Assembly (NCBI GenBank): GCA_040400875.1 | Contig: JBBAPK010000002.1 | Coordinates: forward strand, 1-64,000 | Origin: PBB1 sp040400875 | Lineage (GTDB): Bacteria > Pseudomonadota > Gammaproteobacteria > Burkholderiales > Burkholderiaceae_C | Direction: 5' to 3' | Length of the DNA stretch: 64,000 bases | Shown here: piece by piece, positions 9,323 to 23,878 of the stretch | How positions within the stretch are numbered: position 1 is the stretch's first letter | How the letters are laid out: each line of letters begins with the position of its first letter | Notes under the pieces: model-generated | The model's database searches: none | What the model saw: only the letters and a program-made list of their open reading frames with translations | What the model was told of the DNA's origin: nothing | Translations under genes and position numbers: made by a program

Positions 9323-9907
9323 TCAGCTGCAGTTGGCGGCGTACTGGCGCACCGTGGGACGCCCGGCGGCATCGACGCAGATGGTGCGGCGATAGTCGTT
9401 GCCACCGATCGTCGAGACGCTGCTCGGCGGTGCGATCTGGAAAAAGCCGCTGCCGCTCAGATTGGCGTAACCGCGAGGGTCGAAGAGCACGATGTTCAAG
9501 GCCGTGCCCGATGGCTTGAGTGTGTAGCCAGAGGCCTCGGCTGATCGCTGCTGAAGCACCGTCCCGCCGACGCTGGAAGACGCGGGGTCTGTGGCGGCAG
9601 CATCACAAGCCGGGTTCTGGAAAATCAACCAGCCGTTGGCGAGAAAGTCGGCATTCGCCACGGTAGTGGCGGTGCAGGTGGTGGCGTTGTTGGCAGAGGC
9701 GACGCAAAGCGTCATGCAACTGTTGCGTGACACCGCCAGCGCGCGGGCCTGTTGCAGTGCCATGGCGAACTCGTTGCCGAGCCCGGCGACCTTGCTGCGA
9801 ACGATGGCACTGCGCAGATCGGGCGCGGCCAGCGATGCGATGATCGCCAGCAAGGCGATCACCACCAGCAACTCGACCAATGTGAATCCGCGCGAAAGAT
9901 GTTTCAA
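9323..9907 (-). CDS. fimT: FimT/GspH-type pseudopilin
   Basis: 194 residues. A short leader KHLSRG precedes FTLVELLVVIALLAIIASLAAPDLR, a prepilin signal with Glu +5. VSRNSCMTLCV and the C-terminal VDAAGRPTVRQYAANC are typical of the GspH domain of FimT/FimU. First gene of the minus-strand pilus operon, so the promoter should lie in 9908-10149. In other bacteria FimT is a DNA-binding minor pilin linked to natural transformation. Whether this copy binds DNA cannot be read from the sequence. Confidence 0.85.
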   Translation of the reverse strand: MKHLSRGFTLVELLVVIALLAIIASLAAPDLRSAIVRSKVAGLGNEFAMALQQARALAVSRNSCMTLCVASANNATTCTATTVANADFLANGWLIFQNPACDAAATDPASSSVGGTVLQQRSAEASGYTLKPSGTALNIVLFDPRGYANLSGSGFFQIAPPSSVSTIGGNDYRRTICVDAAGRPTVRQYAANCS

Positions 9908-10122
9908 GTCAGACCTTTGATGAATCTTCTGGAGCCGCCGAACCCCTCAGGCCGGCGTTTTCGCCATGTCTCTGAGAGCACCTTAAGCGCGCCATGCGCC
10001 AAGCTACTGGGCCGCCCGGTTCGGCGGCTCGATGGCCCTGACGGACGGCAAAGCCAGCGTGAAGAGTTCTCGAATCCCGGCCGTCCGAGCGAAAACGCCG
10101 CACGAACGGCTGGTGTCCAACG

Positions 10123-10136
10123 CCCCCCTTGTGGGG
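10123..10136. repeat. Short C/G palindrome upstream of RayT-like gene
   Basis: CCCCCCTTGTGGGG lies 13 bp before the RayT-like start. A close relative lies at the gene's 3' end (10831-10842). RayT enzymes act on REP-type palindromes, so the pair may be remnants of such elements. Neither is long enough to be conclusive. Confidence 0.4.
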
Positions 10137-10149
10137 TTTCGGCCGTTTC

Positions 10150-10857
10150 ATGGCCAGACTGAAGCGCCTGGTGGTGGCGCAACTGCCGCATCTGGTGCAG
10201 CAGCGATTGGTCGCCGGCGGTGCGGGCCTGATGGATCCCGCGGATCAGCTGGCTTATCTGGTGGCCTTGCGCCACTGTTGCGATGAACATGAAGTGGCCG
10301 TCATCGCCTACGCCTTGCTGACCCACAGCACGCAGCTGGTGCTGGTGCCGCGCACCGAGCAGTCGCTCGGCAAGATGGTGCAAGCACTCACCCGTGAATT
10401 CGTGGGCCCCTTCAACCGGCGCCACCAGCGATCCGGAGCGCTGTGGCAAAGCCGGTTTTCATCGGCACCGCTGGAGTCGACCACCGAGTTGCTGGGCTGT
10501 GTTCTGTTCGTCGAGCAGGCGGCGCAGCGCCAGGGGCTGGCGTCTTCGGCGATCGAATTCGCCGCGTCCAGCGCGGCCCACCATGCGGGGTTGCGCAGCG
10601 ATGCCCTGGTGGCGGCGATGCCGGCCAATTCAGCCTACTGGAAGTTGGGCAACACACCTTTCGCGCGCGATGCGGCCTATCGCCGCTTGCTCGAGCTGCC
10701 GATGCGTGCGGCGGATGTGCAACGCATCGAGACCACGCTGCTCAAGGGCTGGGCCTTGGGCTCGCCGGCGTTCCTGGCCAATGTTGGTGCGTCGGCCGGC
10801 CGCAGACCTTCGCCAAAGCCTCTCGGCCGACCCCCCTTGGGGCAGCAGCCCGTCTGA
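10150..10857 (+). CDS. RayT/Y1_Tnp-like protein with lost HUH motif (degenerate REP-associated transposase)
   Basis: 235 residues. It opens with ARLKRLVVAQLPHLVQQR, like the MARPLRIEF start of REP-associated tyrosine transposases, and contains PFNRRHQRSGALWQSRF, the family's strongest signature (FNRRxGRSGxLWxxRF). SSAAHH and YWKLGNTPFARDAAYR match the C-terminal region. The HUH metal site expected in the NHVHLxL block reads HSTQLVL here, so both catalytic His appear replaced, and the Tyr usually before FNRR is missing (FVGPFNRR). It is probably not an active transposase. ATG at 10150 is preferred over a TTG seven codons upstream because it gives the family N-terminus. The last 15 codons run through a C/G palindrome and read as low-complexity sequence. 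It sits directly upstream of gltB. Confidence 0.7.
   Translation: MARLKRLVVAQLPHLVQQRLVAGGAGLMDPADQLAYLVALRHCCDEHEVAVIAYALLTHSTQLVLVPRTEQSLGKMVQALTREFVGPFNRRHQRSGALWQSRFSSAPLESTTELLGCVLFVEQAAQRQGLASSAIEFAASSAAHHAGLRSDALVAAMPANSAYWKLGNTPFARDAAYRRLLELPMRAADVQRIETTLLKGWALGSPAFLANVGASAGRRPSPKPLGRPPLGQQPV
10831..10842. repeat. Short C/G palindrome inside 3' end of RayT-like gene
   Basis: CCCCCCTTGGGG followed by CAGCAGCC encodes the RPPLGQQP end of the RayT-like protein and resembles the element at 10123-10136. C-rich/G-rich palindromes of this kind are common between genes in Comamonadaceae. Here one has been absorbed into the coding end. Confidence 0.4.
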
Positions 10858-10959
10858 GCGCAGCTTTTTTGCACCGAACGGGTGATTGGTATGTCCCCAA
10901 TTAATTAGTTTCTTTTTCGGGTTGGTTTATTAGTAGGGACTGACCCTATTTAAAAATCC

Positions 10960-10988
10960 TTGAGTTGAATGGTGCAGCGCAGTAAATT
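10960..10988 (+). promoter_or_regulatory. Candidate sigma-70 promoter of gltBD
   Basis: TTGAGT at 10960, a 17-bp spacer, then TAAATT at 10983, inside an AT-rich stretch (10880-10990) that contrasts with the GC-rich surroundings. Transcription would begin near 10995, about 20 nt before the gltB ATG, with the AAGGAG ribosome site at 11001. Just upstream, GTCCC (10893) and GGGAC (10936) form an inverted pair, possibly a regulator site or a mobile-element remnant. Confidence 0.45.
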
Positions 10989-11015
10989 CGCCGCTCAATT
11001 TGCCAAGGAGTCGCC

Positions 11016-15797
<4,782 letters not shown>

Positions 15798-15854
15798 GCC
15801 ACGCGCCGCACATCGACCCCATCTATCAGACAGTCAGCAGGAAGCAAATTCATC

Positions 15855-17333
<1,479 letters not shown>

Positions 17334-17407
17334 TTCGTTCGCCTGCTTTGGGCGGGTTGGCGGCAGGCCGTCGCGACGGTGGCTTCGCCTATGATCCAAC
17401 GCCCCCC

Positions 17408-18244
17408 ATGAGTCAACCACACCAGAACCGCTCCCCCACCTCCGAAGCGTTGATCGAAATGCGCGGGGTGACGTGTGGCTATGGGGATCGCACCATCCTC
17501 GAGAACGTCGACATCTCCTTGCCGCGTGGCAAGGTCATCGGCGTGATGGGCACCTCGGGTGGTGGCAAGACCACGCTGCTGCGGCTCATAGGTCGGCAGT
17601 TGTCGCCGCTCAGCGGGCAAGTGCTGTTCGATGGCATCGACCTGGCCGGGCTCGATCGCAAGGGGCTTTACGACCTGCGTCGCCGCATGGGCATGCTGTT
17701 TCAATTCGGCGCACTGTTCACCGACCTGTCGGTCTTCGACAACGTGGCCTTCCCGCTGCGCGAACACACCGACCTGAGCGAATCGATGATCCGTGACCTG
17801 GTGCTGATGAAGCTCGACGCCGTAGGCCTTCGAGGCGCGCGCCACCTGATGCCCTCGGAGGTGTCTGGCGGCATGGCGCGTCGCGTCGCGCTGGCCCGCG
17901 CCATCGTGCTCGACCCCGACCTGATCATGTACGACGAGCCGTTCGCCGGGCTCGATCCGATTTCGCTGGGCAGCGCTTCGCGGCTGATTCGAGACCTGAA
18001 CCATGCGCTGGGCGTGACCAGCGTGATCGTGTCGCACGACGTGGAAGAAACCTTCGAGATCGCCGACCACATCGTGTTCCTTGCCAACGGGCGAGTGGCC
18101 GCCCAGGGCACGCCGGCCCAGATCCGTGAAAGCACCGATCCGCTGGTGCACCAGTTCTTTTCGGCCTCGCCGGATGGGCCGGTGCAGTTTCACTATCCTG
18201 CGGTGTCAGTGGCCGAAGACTTTGGCGCGGGAGGCAAGGCATGA
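17408..18244 (+). CDS. mlaF: Phospholipid transport ABC ATPase MlaF
   Basis: 278 residues, ATPase of the MlaFEDB inner-membrane complex that moves phospholipids between inner and outer membrane. Walker A is GTSGGGKT (residues 48-55), the Q-loop lies in MLFQFGALFTDLSVFDN, the signature is VSGGMARRVALARA, Walker B is LIMYDEPFAGLD, and the H-loop is VSHDVEE. FGALFTDLSVFDN is characteristic of the Mla/Ttg2A subfamily. ATG at 17408 was chosen; the frame stays open upstream but that part lies over the gltD end without homology. The stop overlaps mlaE (ATGA). Confidence 0.94.
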   Translation: MSQPHQNRSPTSEALIEMRGVTCGYGDRTILENVDISLPRGKVIGVMGTSGGGKTTLLRLIGRQLSPLSGQVLFDGIDLAGLDRKGLYDLRRRMGMLFQFGALFTDLSVFDNVAFPLREHTDLSESMIRDLVLMKLDAVGLRGARHLMPSEVSGGMARRVALARAIVLDPDLIMYDEPFAGLDPISLGSASRLIRDLNHALGVTSVIVSHDVEETFEIADHIVFLANGRVAAQGTPAQIRESTDPLVHQFFSASPDGPVQFHYPAVSVAEDFGAGGKA

Positions 18245-19023
18245 ACTGGCTCAATCCGGCCTGGGTCGGTCGCGTGGTGATTGCCGAACTGATGGTGATC
18301 GGCGCGGCTGCGCGGCTGCTCTTGCGCTTGCTGGCCTTGATCCCGGCTGCCTTGCGGCGCTTCTCGCTGGTGGTCGAGCAGGTCTTCTTCGTGGGCAACC
18401 GGTCGCTGTCGATCATCACCGTGTCGGGGCTGTTCGTCGGCTTCGTGCTGGCCTTGCAGGGCTACTACACCTTGCAGCGTTACGGCTCGGCTGAAGCCGT
18501 GGGCTTGCTGGTGGCGCTGTCTTTGGTGCGTGAGCTCGGGCCTGTGGTGTCGGCGCTGTTGTTTGCCGGGCGCGCGGGAACCTCGCTGACCGCCGAGATC
18601 GGTCTGATGAAAGCCGGCGAACAACTCGATGCCATGGAGATGATGGCCGTCGATCCGGTGCAGCGCGTGCTGGCACCGCGCTTCGTGGCCGGGCTGGTGT
18701 CGATGCCCTTGCTGGCCGGTGTGTTCAGCGCCGTGGGGGTGATTGGCGGCTGGCTGGTGGCCGTGCCCTTGATCGGCATCGATGGAGGCGCCTTCTGGTC
18801 TCAAATGCAAGGCGGCGTCAGTTGGTGGTCGGACGTGGGCAATGGCGTGGTCAAGAGCGTGGTCTTCGGTGTCACGGTCACCTTTGTCTCGCTGTGGCAG
18901 GGTTACACCTGCAAGCCAACGCCCGAGGGGGTTTCTCAAGCCACCACGCGCACGGTCGTGGTGTCGTCGCTTGCGGTGCTGGCACTCGATTTCGTGCTCA
19001 CTGCGATGATGTTTTCGGTCTGA
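18241..19023 (+). CDS. mlaE: Phospholipid transport permease MlaE
   Basis: 260 residues with about five to six hydrophobic segments. FVGFVLALQGYYTLQRYG and RELGPVVSALLFAGRAGTSLTAEIG, followed by MKAGEQLDAMEMMAVDP, are the MlaE/YrbE permease signature. Starts by ATGA overlap with mlaF. It forms the membrane dimer between MlaF and the MlaD ring. Confidence 0.95.
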   Translation: MNWLNPAWVGRVVIAELMVIGAAARLLLRLLALIPAALRRFSLVVEQVFFVGNRSLSIITVSGLFVGFVLALQGYYTLQRYGSAEAVGLLVALSLVRELGPVVSALLFAGRAGTSLTAEIGLMKAGEQLDAMEMMAVDPVQRVLAPRFVAGLVSMPLLAGVFSAVGVIGGWLVAVPLIGIDGGAFWSQMQGGVSWWSDVGNGVVKSVVFGVTVTFVSLWQGYTCKPTPEGVSQATTRTVVVSSLAVLALDFVLTAMMFSV

Positions 19024-19051
19024 TGACCATGGAACGTAAAAGGGGCTGACG

Positions 19052-19546
19052 GTGCAAAAATCTCGTCATGATGTGTGGGTGGGCCTGTTCGTGATGGCAG
19101 GTGCTGCGGCGGTGCTGTTTCTGGCCTTGAAGGCTGGCAATTTGCTCAGCATCAGTTTTGATGACACCTACTCGGTGGTTGCACGCTTTGACAACATCGG
19201 AGGCCTCAAGCCCAGGGCCGCGGTCAAGAGCGCCGGCGTGGTGATCGGTCGCGTCGAGTCGATCACCTTCGACGACAAGACTTTCCAGGCCAGTGTGGCG
19301 ATGCAGCTGCAGCAGCGGTTCGCCTTTCCCAAGGACAGCTCGGCGAAGATCCTCACGGCAGGTCTGCTCGGTGAACAGTACATCGGCATCGAGCCTGGCG
19401 GTGACGAGAAAAACCTGGTTCCAGGCTCGGTGATCACCCAAACCCAGTCGGCCGTGGTGCTTGAAAATCTGATCAGTCAATTTCTGTACAACAAGGCCTC
19501 TGATGGAGGCGCGGCGCCAGGAGCCGATGCCAAGGGAGAAAAATGA
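19052..19546 (+). CDS. mlaD: MCE-domain protein MlaD
   Basis: 164 residues: an N-terminal transmembrane anchor (VGLFVMAGAAAVLFLALKA) and one MCE domain (YSVVARFDNIGGLKPRAAVKSAGVVIGRV, then TAGLLGEQYIGIEPGG). It forms the periplasmic hexameric ring that binds phospholipid. The start is GTG at 19052; an ATG at 19029 is followed by an early stop. It ends in a short low-complexity tail and overlaps mlaA. Confidence 0.93.
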   Translation: MQKSRHDVWVGLFVMAGAAAVLFLALKAGNLLSISFDDTYSVVARFDNIGGLKPRAAVKSAGVVIGRVESITFDDKTFQASVAMQLQQRFAFPKDSSAKILTAGLLGEQYIGIEPGGDEKNLVPGSVITQTQSAVVLENLISQFLYNKASDGGAAPGADAKGEK

Positions 19547-20301
19547 TGGCTAATGCTGCGCTTCAAGTAGGTTCCCGCTGGAAGGCGATCACGCCGGTGG
19601 CCTTGGCCGTGTTGCTGCTGCAGGGCTGCGCCTCAGCGCCGACAGCCTCCGCACCGGTTCCACAAGATCCTTACGAGGGCTGGAACCGCAGCGTGTTCAG
19701 CTTCAATGAGTCGCTCGATGCGAACCTGATCAAGCCGGTGGCCACCGGATACAAGTACGCCGTGCCCGCCACGTTTCGCCAAGGACTGACCAATTTCTAC
19801 AACAACTTCGCCGATCTGTGGTCCACCGTCAACAGCGCGCTGCAAGGCAAGCTGGGCAACGCCGGCAGCGACGGCCTTCGGGTGGTTACCAACACGACCG
19901 TCGGCATCCTCGGCCTGTTCGACGTGGCCACCGACATGGGGATCAAGAAATACCCCGAGGATTTCGGCCAGACCCTGGGTGCCTGGGGCGTAGGTGCCGG
20001 CCCGTACATGGTGTGGCCGATCATCGGGCCGTCGACCGTGCGCGACTCGTTCGGTCTTCCGCTCGACCTCATGGTCACGCCGGGGTTTCTCCTGCTGGAT
20101 GATTTTGGCTGGCGGATGGCGGCCAGCAGCTTGCAGATCGTGAACACGCGCGCCAACTTGCTCAAAGTCGGCGACCTGCTTGATGACGCCGTGCTCGACA
20201 AGTACACCTTCGTGCGTGACGCGCACCTGCAGCGCAGACTCAGCCTGGTGAACGACGGCAACGTGCCTGAGGCCCAGCCAGCTCCGGACGCAACTCCCTG
20301 A
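19543..20301 (+). CDS. mlaA: Outer-membrane lipoprotein MlaA (VacJ)
   Basis: 252 residues. The signal peptide ends in the lipobox LLQGC (Cys about residue 28), followed by DPYEGWNRSVFSFNESLD and the conserved VGAGPYMVWPIIGPSTVRD block of VacJ. MlaA sits in the outer membrane next to porins and takes mislocalised phospholipid from the outer leaflet to MlaC. Two adjacent ATGs can serve; the first overlaps the mlaD stop. Having mlaA inside the operon, between mlaD and mlaC, is usual in betaproteobacteria, while in E. coli it is separate. Confidence 0.95.
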   Translation: MMANAALQVGSRWKAITPVALAVLLLQGCASAPTASAPVPQDPYEGWNRSVFSFNESLDANLIKPVATGYKYAVPATFRQGLTNFYNNFADLWSTVNSALQGKLGNAGSDGLRVVTNTTVGILGLFDVATDMGIKKYPEDFGQTLGAWGVGAGPYMVWPIIGPSTVRDSFGLPLDLMVTPGFLLLDDFGWRMAASSLQIVNTRANLLKVGDLLDDAVLDKYTFVRDAHLQRRLSLVNDGNVPEAQPAPDATP

Positions 20302-20333
20302 TCGATGAGCCCAACCAGTCAAAGGACCTGATC

Positions 20334-20996
20334 ATGAAATCCTCTCACTCCCACTTGTTGAGCGCCTTGTGCTGCGGCCTGCTGATGGCGACTGCGCCCG
20401 CGCTTCACGCCCAGAGCGCGGAAGTCTCGGCACCTGCTGAAGCTGCGGCCATGTCGCCGGATGACCTGGTTCAAAAGGTCTCCAACGACGTGCTCAATGC
20501 CGTCAAGGCAGACAAGGCGCTGCAGGCCGGCGACATCAAGAAGCTCCACGCCCTGATCGAAACCAAGGTGCTGCCTTACGTCAACTTTCAGCGCATGACT
20601 TCTGGCGCGGTCGGTCGCTACTGGCGTCAGGCCACGCCCGAGCAGCAGACCCGCCTCGAGGCCGAGTTCAGGACCATGCTGCTGCGCACCTACACCGGCG
20701 CGCTGTCGCAGGTGCGTGACCAGACGGTCAGCATCAAGCCTTCGCGAGTGGCCCAGACAGGCGATGAGGTCATCGTGCGCTCCGAGATCCGTGGCAAGGG
20801 GGACCCCATACAGCTCGATTACCGGCTCGAGAAGTCCTCCAGCGTGGGCTGGAAGATTTATGACTTGAATGTGTTGGGCGTGTGGCTGGTCGAGAACTAC
20901 CGCAACAGCTTCTCCCAGGAAATCAACGCCACCGGCATCGATGGCCTGATCGACAAGCTGGCCCAGCGCAACAAGACCGCTGCAGCGCGCACCTGA
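20334..20996 (+). CDS. mlaC: Periplasmic phospholipid-binding protein MlaC
   Basis: 220 residues. A signal peptide runs to about LHA^QSAEV. The ABC-transporter auxiliary (Ttg2D/MlaC) domain shows KVLPYVNFQRMTSGAVGRYWRQATPEQ and GWKIYDLNVLGVWLVENYRNSF. It carries lipid between MlaA at the outer membrane and MlaD at the inner membrane. An AAAGGA ribosome site precedes ATG 20334. Confidence 0.95.
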   Translation: MKSSHSHLLSALCCGLLMATAPALHAQSAEVSAPAEAAAMSPDDLVQKVSNDVLNAVKADKALQAGDIKKLHALIETKVLPYVNFQRMTSGAVGRYWRQATPEQQTRLEAEFRTMLLRTYTGALSQVRDQTVSIKPSRVAQTGDEVIVRSEIRGKGDPIQLDYRLEKSSSVGWKIYDLNVLGVWLVENYRNSFSQEINATGIDGLIDKLAQRNKTAAART

Positions 20997-21008
20997 TCGG
21001 TCTTGGCG

Positions 21009-21305
21009 ATGCTGCTGCTGCCCGCCACGGTGGGAATCAACGATGCTCGCAGCGTGCTGCGATTGCTGCAGCAATCGCTGGCGCGAGAGCCTGCCGATCA
21101 GTTGCTGATCGACGCTGGCGGGCTGCACGAGTTTGACTCCTCGGTGCTCGCGGTGCTGCTCGAGTGCCGCCGTCTGGCTCAGGCCTCGGGACGCTCGTTT
21201 GCCATGCGACACGCGCCTTCGCGCTTGAGCCAGCTCGCCCGATTGCACGGTGTGGACGCTTTGCTGGGCCTGAATGACGAGGAACTCGCCACTGCTGTGG
21301 TCTGA
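21009..21305 (+). CDS. mlaB: STAS-domain protein MlaB
   Basis: 98 residues forming one STAS domain. LLIDAGGLHEFDSSVLAVLLECRRLA contains the conserved Asp-Ser-Ser turn, and RLSQLARLHGVDALL is the usual end. MlaB binds MlaF and is needed for complex activity and stability. ATG 21009 is given; an in-frame TTG at 21003 is equally possible. It begins 12 nt after mlaC and closes the operon. zwf converges from the other strand after 28 bp. Confidence 0.85.
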   Translation: MLLLPATVGINDARSVLRLLQQSLAREPADQLLIDAGGLHEFDSSVLAVLLECRRLAQASGRSFAMRHAPSRLSQLARLHGVDALLGLNDEELATAVV

Positions 21306-21333
21306 GGCTCGGCGGCTTGCGTTGGCGCGCCGT

Positions 21334-22788
21334 TCACTGCTCCTCTGACCACGCGAATCCGTCTCGGGCGACCAGCGCGCTGGCTGCCGCCGGGCCCCAG
21401 GCGCCCGCCGCATAAGGTCGCGGTGCACTGCCTGATTCATCGTCACGCCGCCATGTCTGCAAGACGGGCTCGACCCAGCGCCAGGCCTGTTCCTGCTCGT
21501 CACTGCGCACGAACAGGTTGAGCCTGCCGGCAATCGCGTCGACCAGCAAGCGCTCATAAGCGCCGACCCGCTCTTGCGCAAACGCCTTGTCGAAGTCGAG
21601 GTCCAGTGACACCTCGGCCAAGGCCTCGCCCTGACCCGCACCCTTGGCGGCCAGCAAGTGCAACTCCAGCCCATCTTCGGGCTGCAGCTTGATCACCAGC
21701 TTGTTGGGCGGGTTCGGGCCCGAAAAGATGTTGTGCGGCGTGGGGCGGAAATTGACCACGATCTGCGCTTCGCGTGCGGCCAGCCGCTTGCCGGTGCGCA
21801 GGTAAAAAGGCACCCCCGCCCAGCGCCAGTTCTGCACCTCGGTTCGCAAGGCGACAAAGGTTTCGCAGTGGCTGCCGGCGGGCACCTTGGGTTCATCCAG
21901 ATAGCCCGCCACCGCTTGGCCACCGATGGCGCCGGAGCGGTACTGGCCGCGCACCACATCGCGCGAAACGCTGTCATCGGTGAAGGGTTTGAGCGATCTC
22001 AGCACCTTGAGTTTTTCATCGCGGATGGCATCGGCGTCGTAGCGCGAAGGCGGCTCCATCGCCACCATGCCAAGCAACTGCAGTGCATGGTTTTGCACCA
22101 TGTCGCGCAAGGCGCCGGTGCGGTCATAGAAGTCGCCGCGCGTGCCCACGCCCAGACCCTCGGCCAGCGTGATCTGGATGTTGGCGATGCTCTCGCGGCG
22201 CCACAGCGGCTCGAACAGCGCATTGCCAAAGCGCAGCGCCATCAGGTTTTGCACCGAAGGCTTGCCCAGGTAATGGTCGATGCGCATGGCCTGCGACTCG
22301 CTGAACACCGAGCGCACGATCCGGTTGATTTCCTGCGCGCTGGACAGGTCGTGCCCCAGCGGCTTTTCCAGCACCACGCGCACCGCCGGCCCGTTCAGCC
22401 CGACAGCGCCCAGTTGTTCGCAGATTTGCGGAAAGAGGTGGGGGCTGGTGGCCAGGTACAGCACCGTGGTGTCGGCGCCGCGCTCGTCTATCCACTGCTT
22501 CAGCCCGGCGTAATGCGCGGGCTGCGACAAGTCCATGCGGCGGTAATGCAGCAGTTCGGCGAAGCGGGCGAACTCTTCGTCGCTCGGGCGCTTGCCGACA
22601 TCGACATCCTGAAACCGATCCTTCAGCCAGAGTCGATATCGCTCGTCGCTCTGCTCGTCGCGCGCCACCGCCAGGATGCGCCCGCCCGGCGGCAGCTTGC
22701 CGTGGCGAAAGGCCTGGAACAGCGCGGGCATCAGCTTGCGCCAAGTGAGGTCACCGGTACCGCCGAAAAAAACCAGGTCGAAAGACAT
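21334..22788 (-). CDS. zwf: Glucose-6-phosphate 1-dehydrogenase
   Basis: 484 residues. It oxidises glucose 6-phosphate to 6-phosphogluconolactone with NAD(P)+. N-terminal Rossmann motif FGGTGDLTWRKL (GxxGDL), the active-site signature RIDHYLGKPSVQNL, and the substrate-binding RTGKRLAAREAQI region. The length is normal for the family. It is divergent from tal-pgi, so the 132-bp region 22789-22920 should hold both promoters. No pgl, edd or eda is next to it here. Confidence 0.96.
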   Translation of the reverse strand: MSFDLVFFGGTGDLTWRKLMPALFQAFRHGKLPPGGRILAVARDEQSDERYRLWLKDRFQDVDVGKRPSDEEFARFAELLHYRRMDLSQPAHYAGLKQWIDERGADTTVLYLATSPHLFPQICEQLGAVGLNGPAVRVVLEKPLGHDLSSAQEINRIVRSVFSESQAMRIDHYLGKPSVQNLMALRFGNALFEPLWRRESIANIQITLAEGLGVGTRGDFYDRTGALRDMVQNHALQLLGMVAMEPPSRYDADAIRDEKLKVLRSLKPFTDDSVSRDVVRGQYRSGAIGGQAVAGYLDEPKVPAGSHCETFVALRTEVQNWRWAGVPFYLRTGKRLAAREAQIVVNFRPTPHNIFSGPNPPNKLVIKLQPEDGLELHLLAAKGAGQGEALAEVSLDLDFDKAFAQERVGAYERLLVDAIAGRLNLFVRSDEQEQAWRWVEPVLQTWRRDDESGSAPRPYAAGAWGPAAASALVARDGFAWSEEQ

Positions 22789-22920
22789 GTCGTGGGGGCC
22801 CGCGGGCGACTTGCTGATGATCCCATTTCACCACGCAGCATGCCGCCAGGGATTGATCTGTGTGATGTCTTCGGTCATCGGCTCGGGTTCTAATCGTGGC
22901 CTGATGCTTCCCGTGACGTC

Positions 22921-23865
22921 ATGAACCAACTCGATCAACTCAGGCAGTTCACCACCGTGGTGGCCGATACCGGCAACTTCAGGCAACTGGCGGCCTTTGC
23001 GCCGCAAGACGCCACCACCAACCCGTCACTCATCCTCAAGGCCGTGCAGCAGCCCGATTACGCGCCGCTGCTGTCGAACACCGCCGCGGCGCACCGTGGC
23101 GCTGCGCTCGACGAGATCGTCGACCGCACGCTGGTGCGTTTTGGCCTCGAAATCTTGAAGGTGGTGCCCGGGCGTGTGTCGACCGAGGTCGATGCGCGGT
23201 TGAGCTTCGATGTGGTCGCCACGCTGGCGCGCGCTCGCCGGTTGATCGGCCTGTACGAGGCCGAGGGCGTGAGCCGCGAACGCGTGCTGATCAAGATCGC
23301 CGCCACCTGGGAAGGCATGCAGGCCGCGCGCACGCTGCAAGCCGAAGGCATACGCTGCAACCTGACCTTGCTGTTCTCGTTTGCCCAGGCCGTGGCCTGC
23401 GGGCAGGCGGGCGTGCAGCTGATTTCACCTTTCGTCGGGCGCATCTACGACTGGCACAAGAAGGCCGCCGGCGGGGCGTGGGATGAAGCCGCCAGCACCG
23501 GCGTCAATGACCCGGGCGTGCGCTCGGTGTCGCAGATCTACCGCTACTACAAGCAGTTCGGCGTGAAGACGGAGGTGATGGGCGCGAGTTTTCGCAATGT
23601 GGGCCAGATCACTGCGCTGGCCGGCTGCGATCTGTTGACCATCAGCCCCGAACTGCTCGCCACGCTGCAGTCGAGCGACGCACCTCTTGTGCGCATGCTG
23701 TCGCCTGACGTCGCTGACGCCCACTTGCAGCCGATCAGCCACACCGAGGCGAGCTTTCGCTACGCGCTGAATGAAGACGCGATGGCCACCGAGAAGCTCG
23801 CCGAGGGCATTCGCGCCTTCGTGGCCGATACCGGCAAGCTCGACGCGTTGATCTTGGCGCTTTGA
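22921..23865 (+). CDS. tal: Transaldolase
   Basis: 314 residues, TalB class. It moves a dihydroxyacetone unit between sedoheptulose 7-phosphate and glyceraldehyde 3-phosphate in the non-oxidative pentose phosphate pathway. DATTNPSLILKA is the N-terminal signature; the Schiff-base Lys is in VLIKIAATWEGMQAA. FVGRIYDWHKKAAG and KTEVMGASFRNVGQI are family blocks. pgi follows after 13 bp, likely in one transcript. Confidence 0.96.
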   Translation: MNQLDQLRQFTTVVADTGNFRQLAAFAPQDATTNPSLILKAVQQPDYAPLLSNTAAAHRGAALDEIVDRTLVRFGLEILKVVPGRVSTEVDARLSFDVVATLARARRLIGLYEAEGVSRERVLIKIAATWEGMQAARTLQAEGIRCNLTLLFSFAQAVACGQAGVQLISPFVGRIYDWHKKAAGGAWDEAASTGVNDPGVRSVSQIYRYYKQFGVKTEVMGASFRNVGQITALAGCDLLTISPELLATLQSSDAPLVRMLSPDVADAHLQPISHTEASFRYALNEDAMATEKLAEGIRAFVADTGKLDALILAL

Positions 23866-23878
23866 AGCGGCAAGCACC

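Noticed and set aside
9953..10100. 12-bp inverted repeat CGGCGTTTTCGC / GCGAAAACGCCG, 124 bp apart, between fimT and the RayT-like gene
   Set aside because: Perfect but widely spaced and without target duplication; may be chance in a GC-rich gap. Not enough to call an element.
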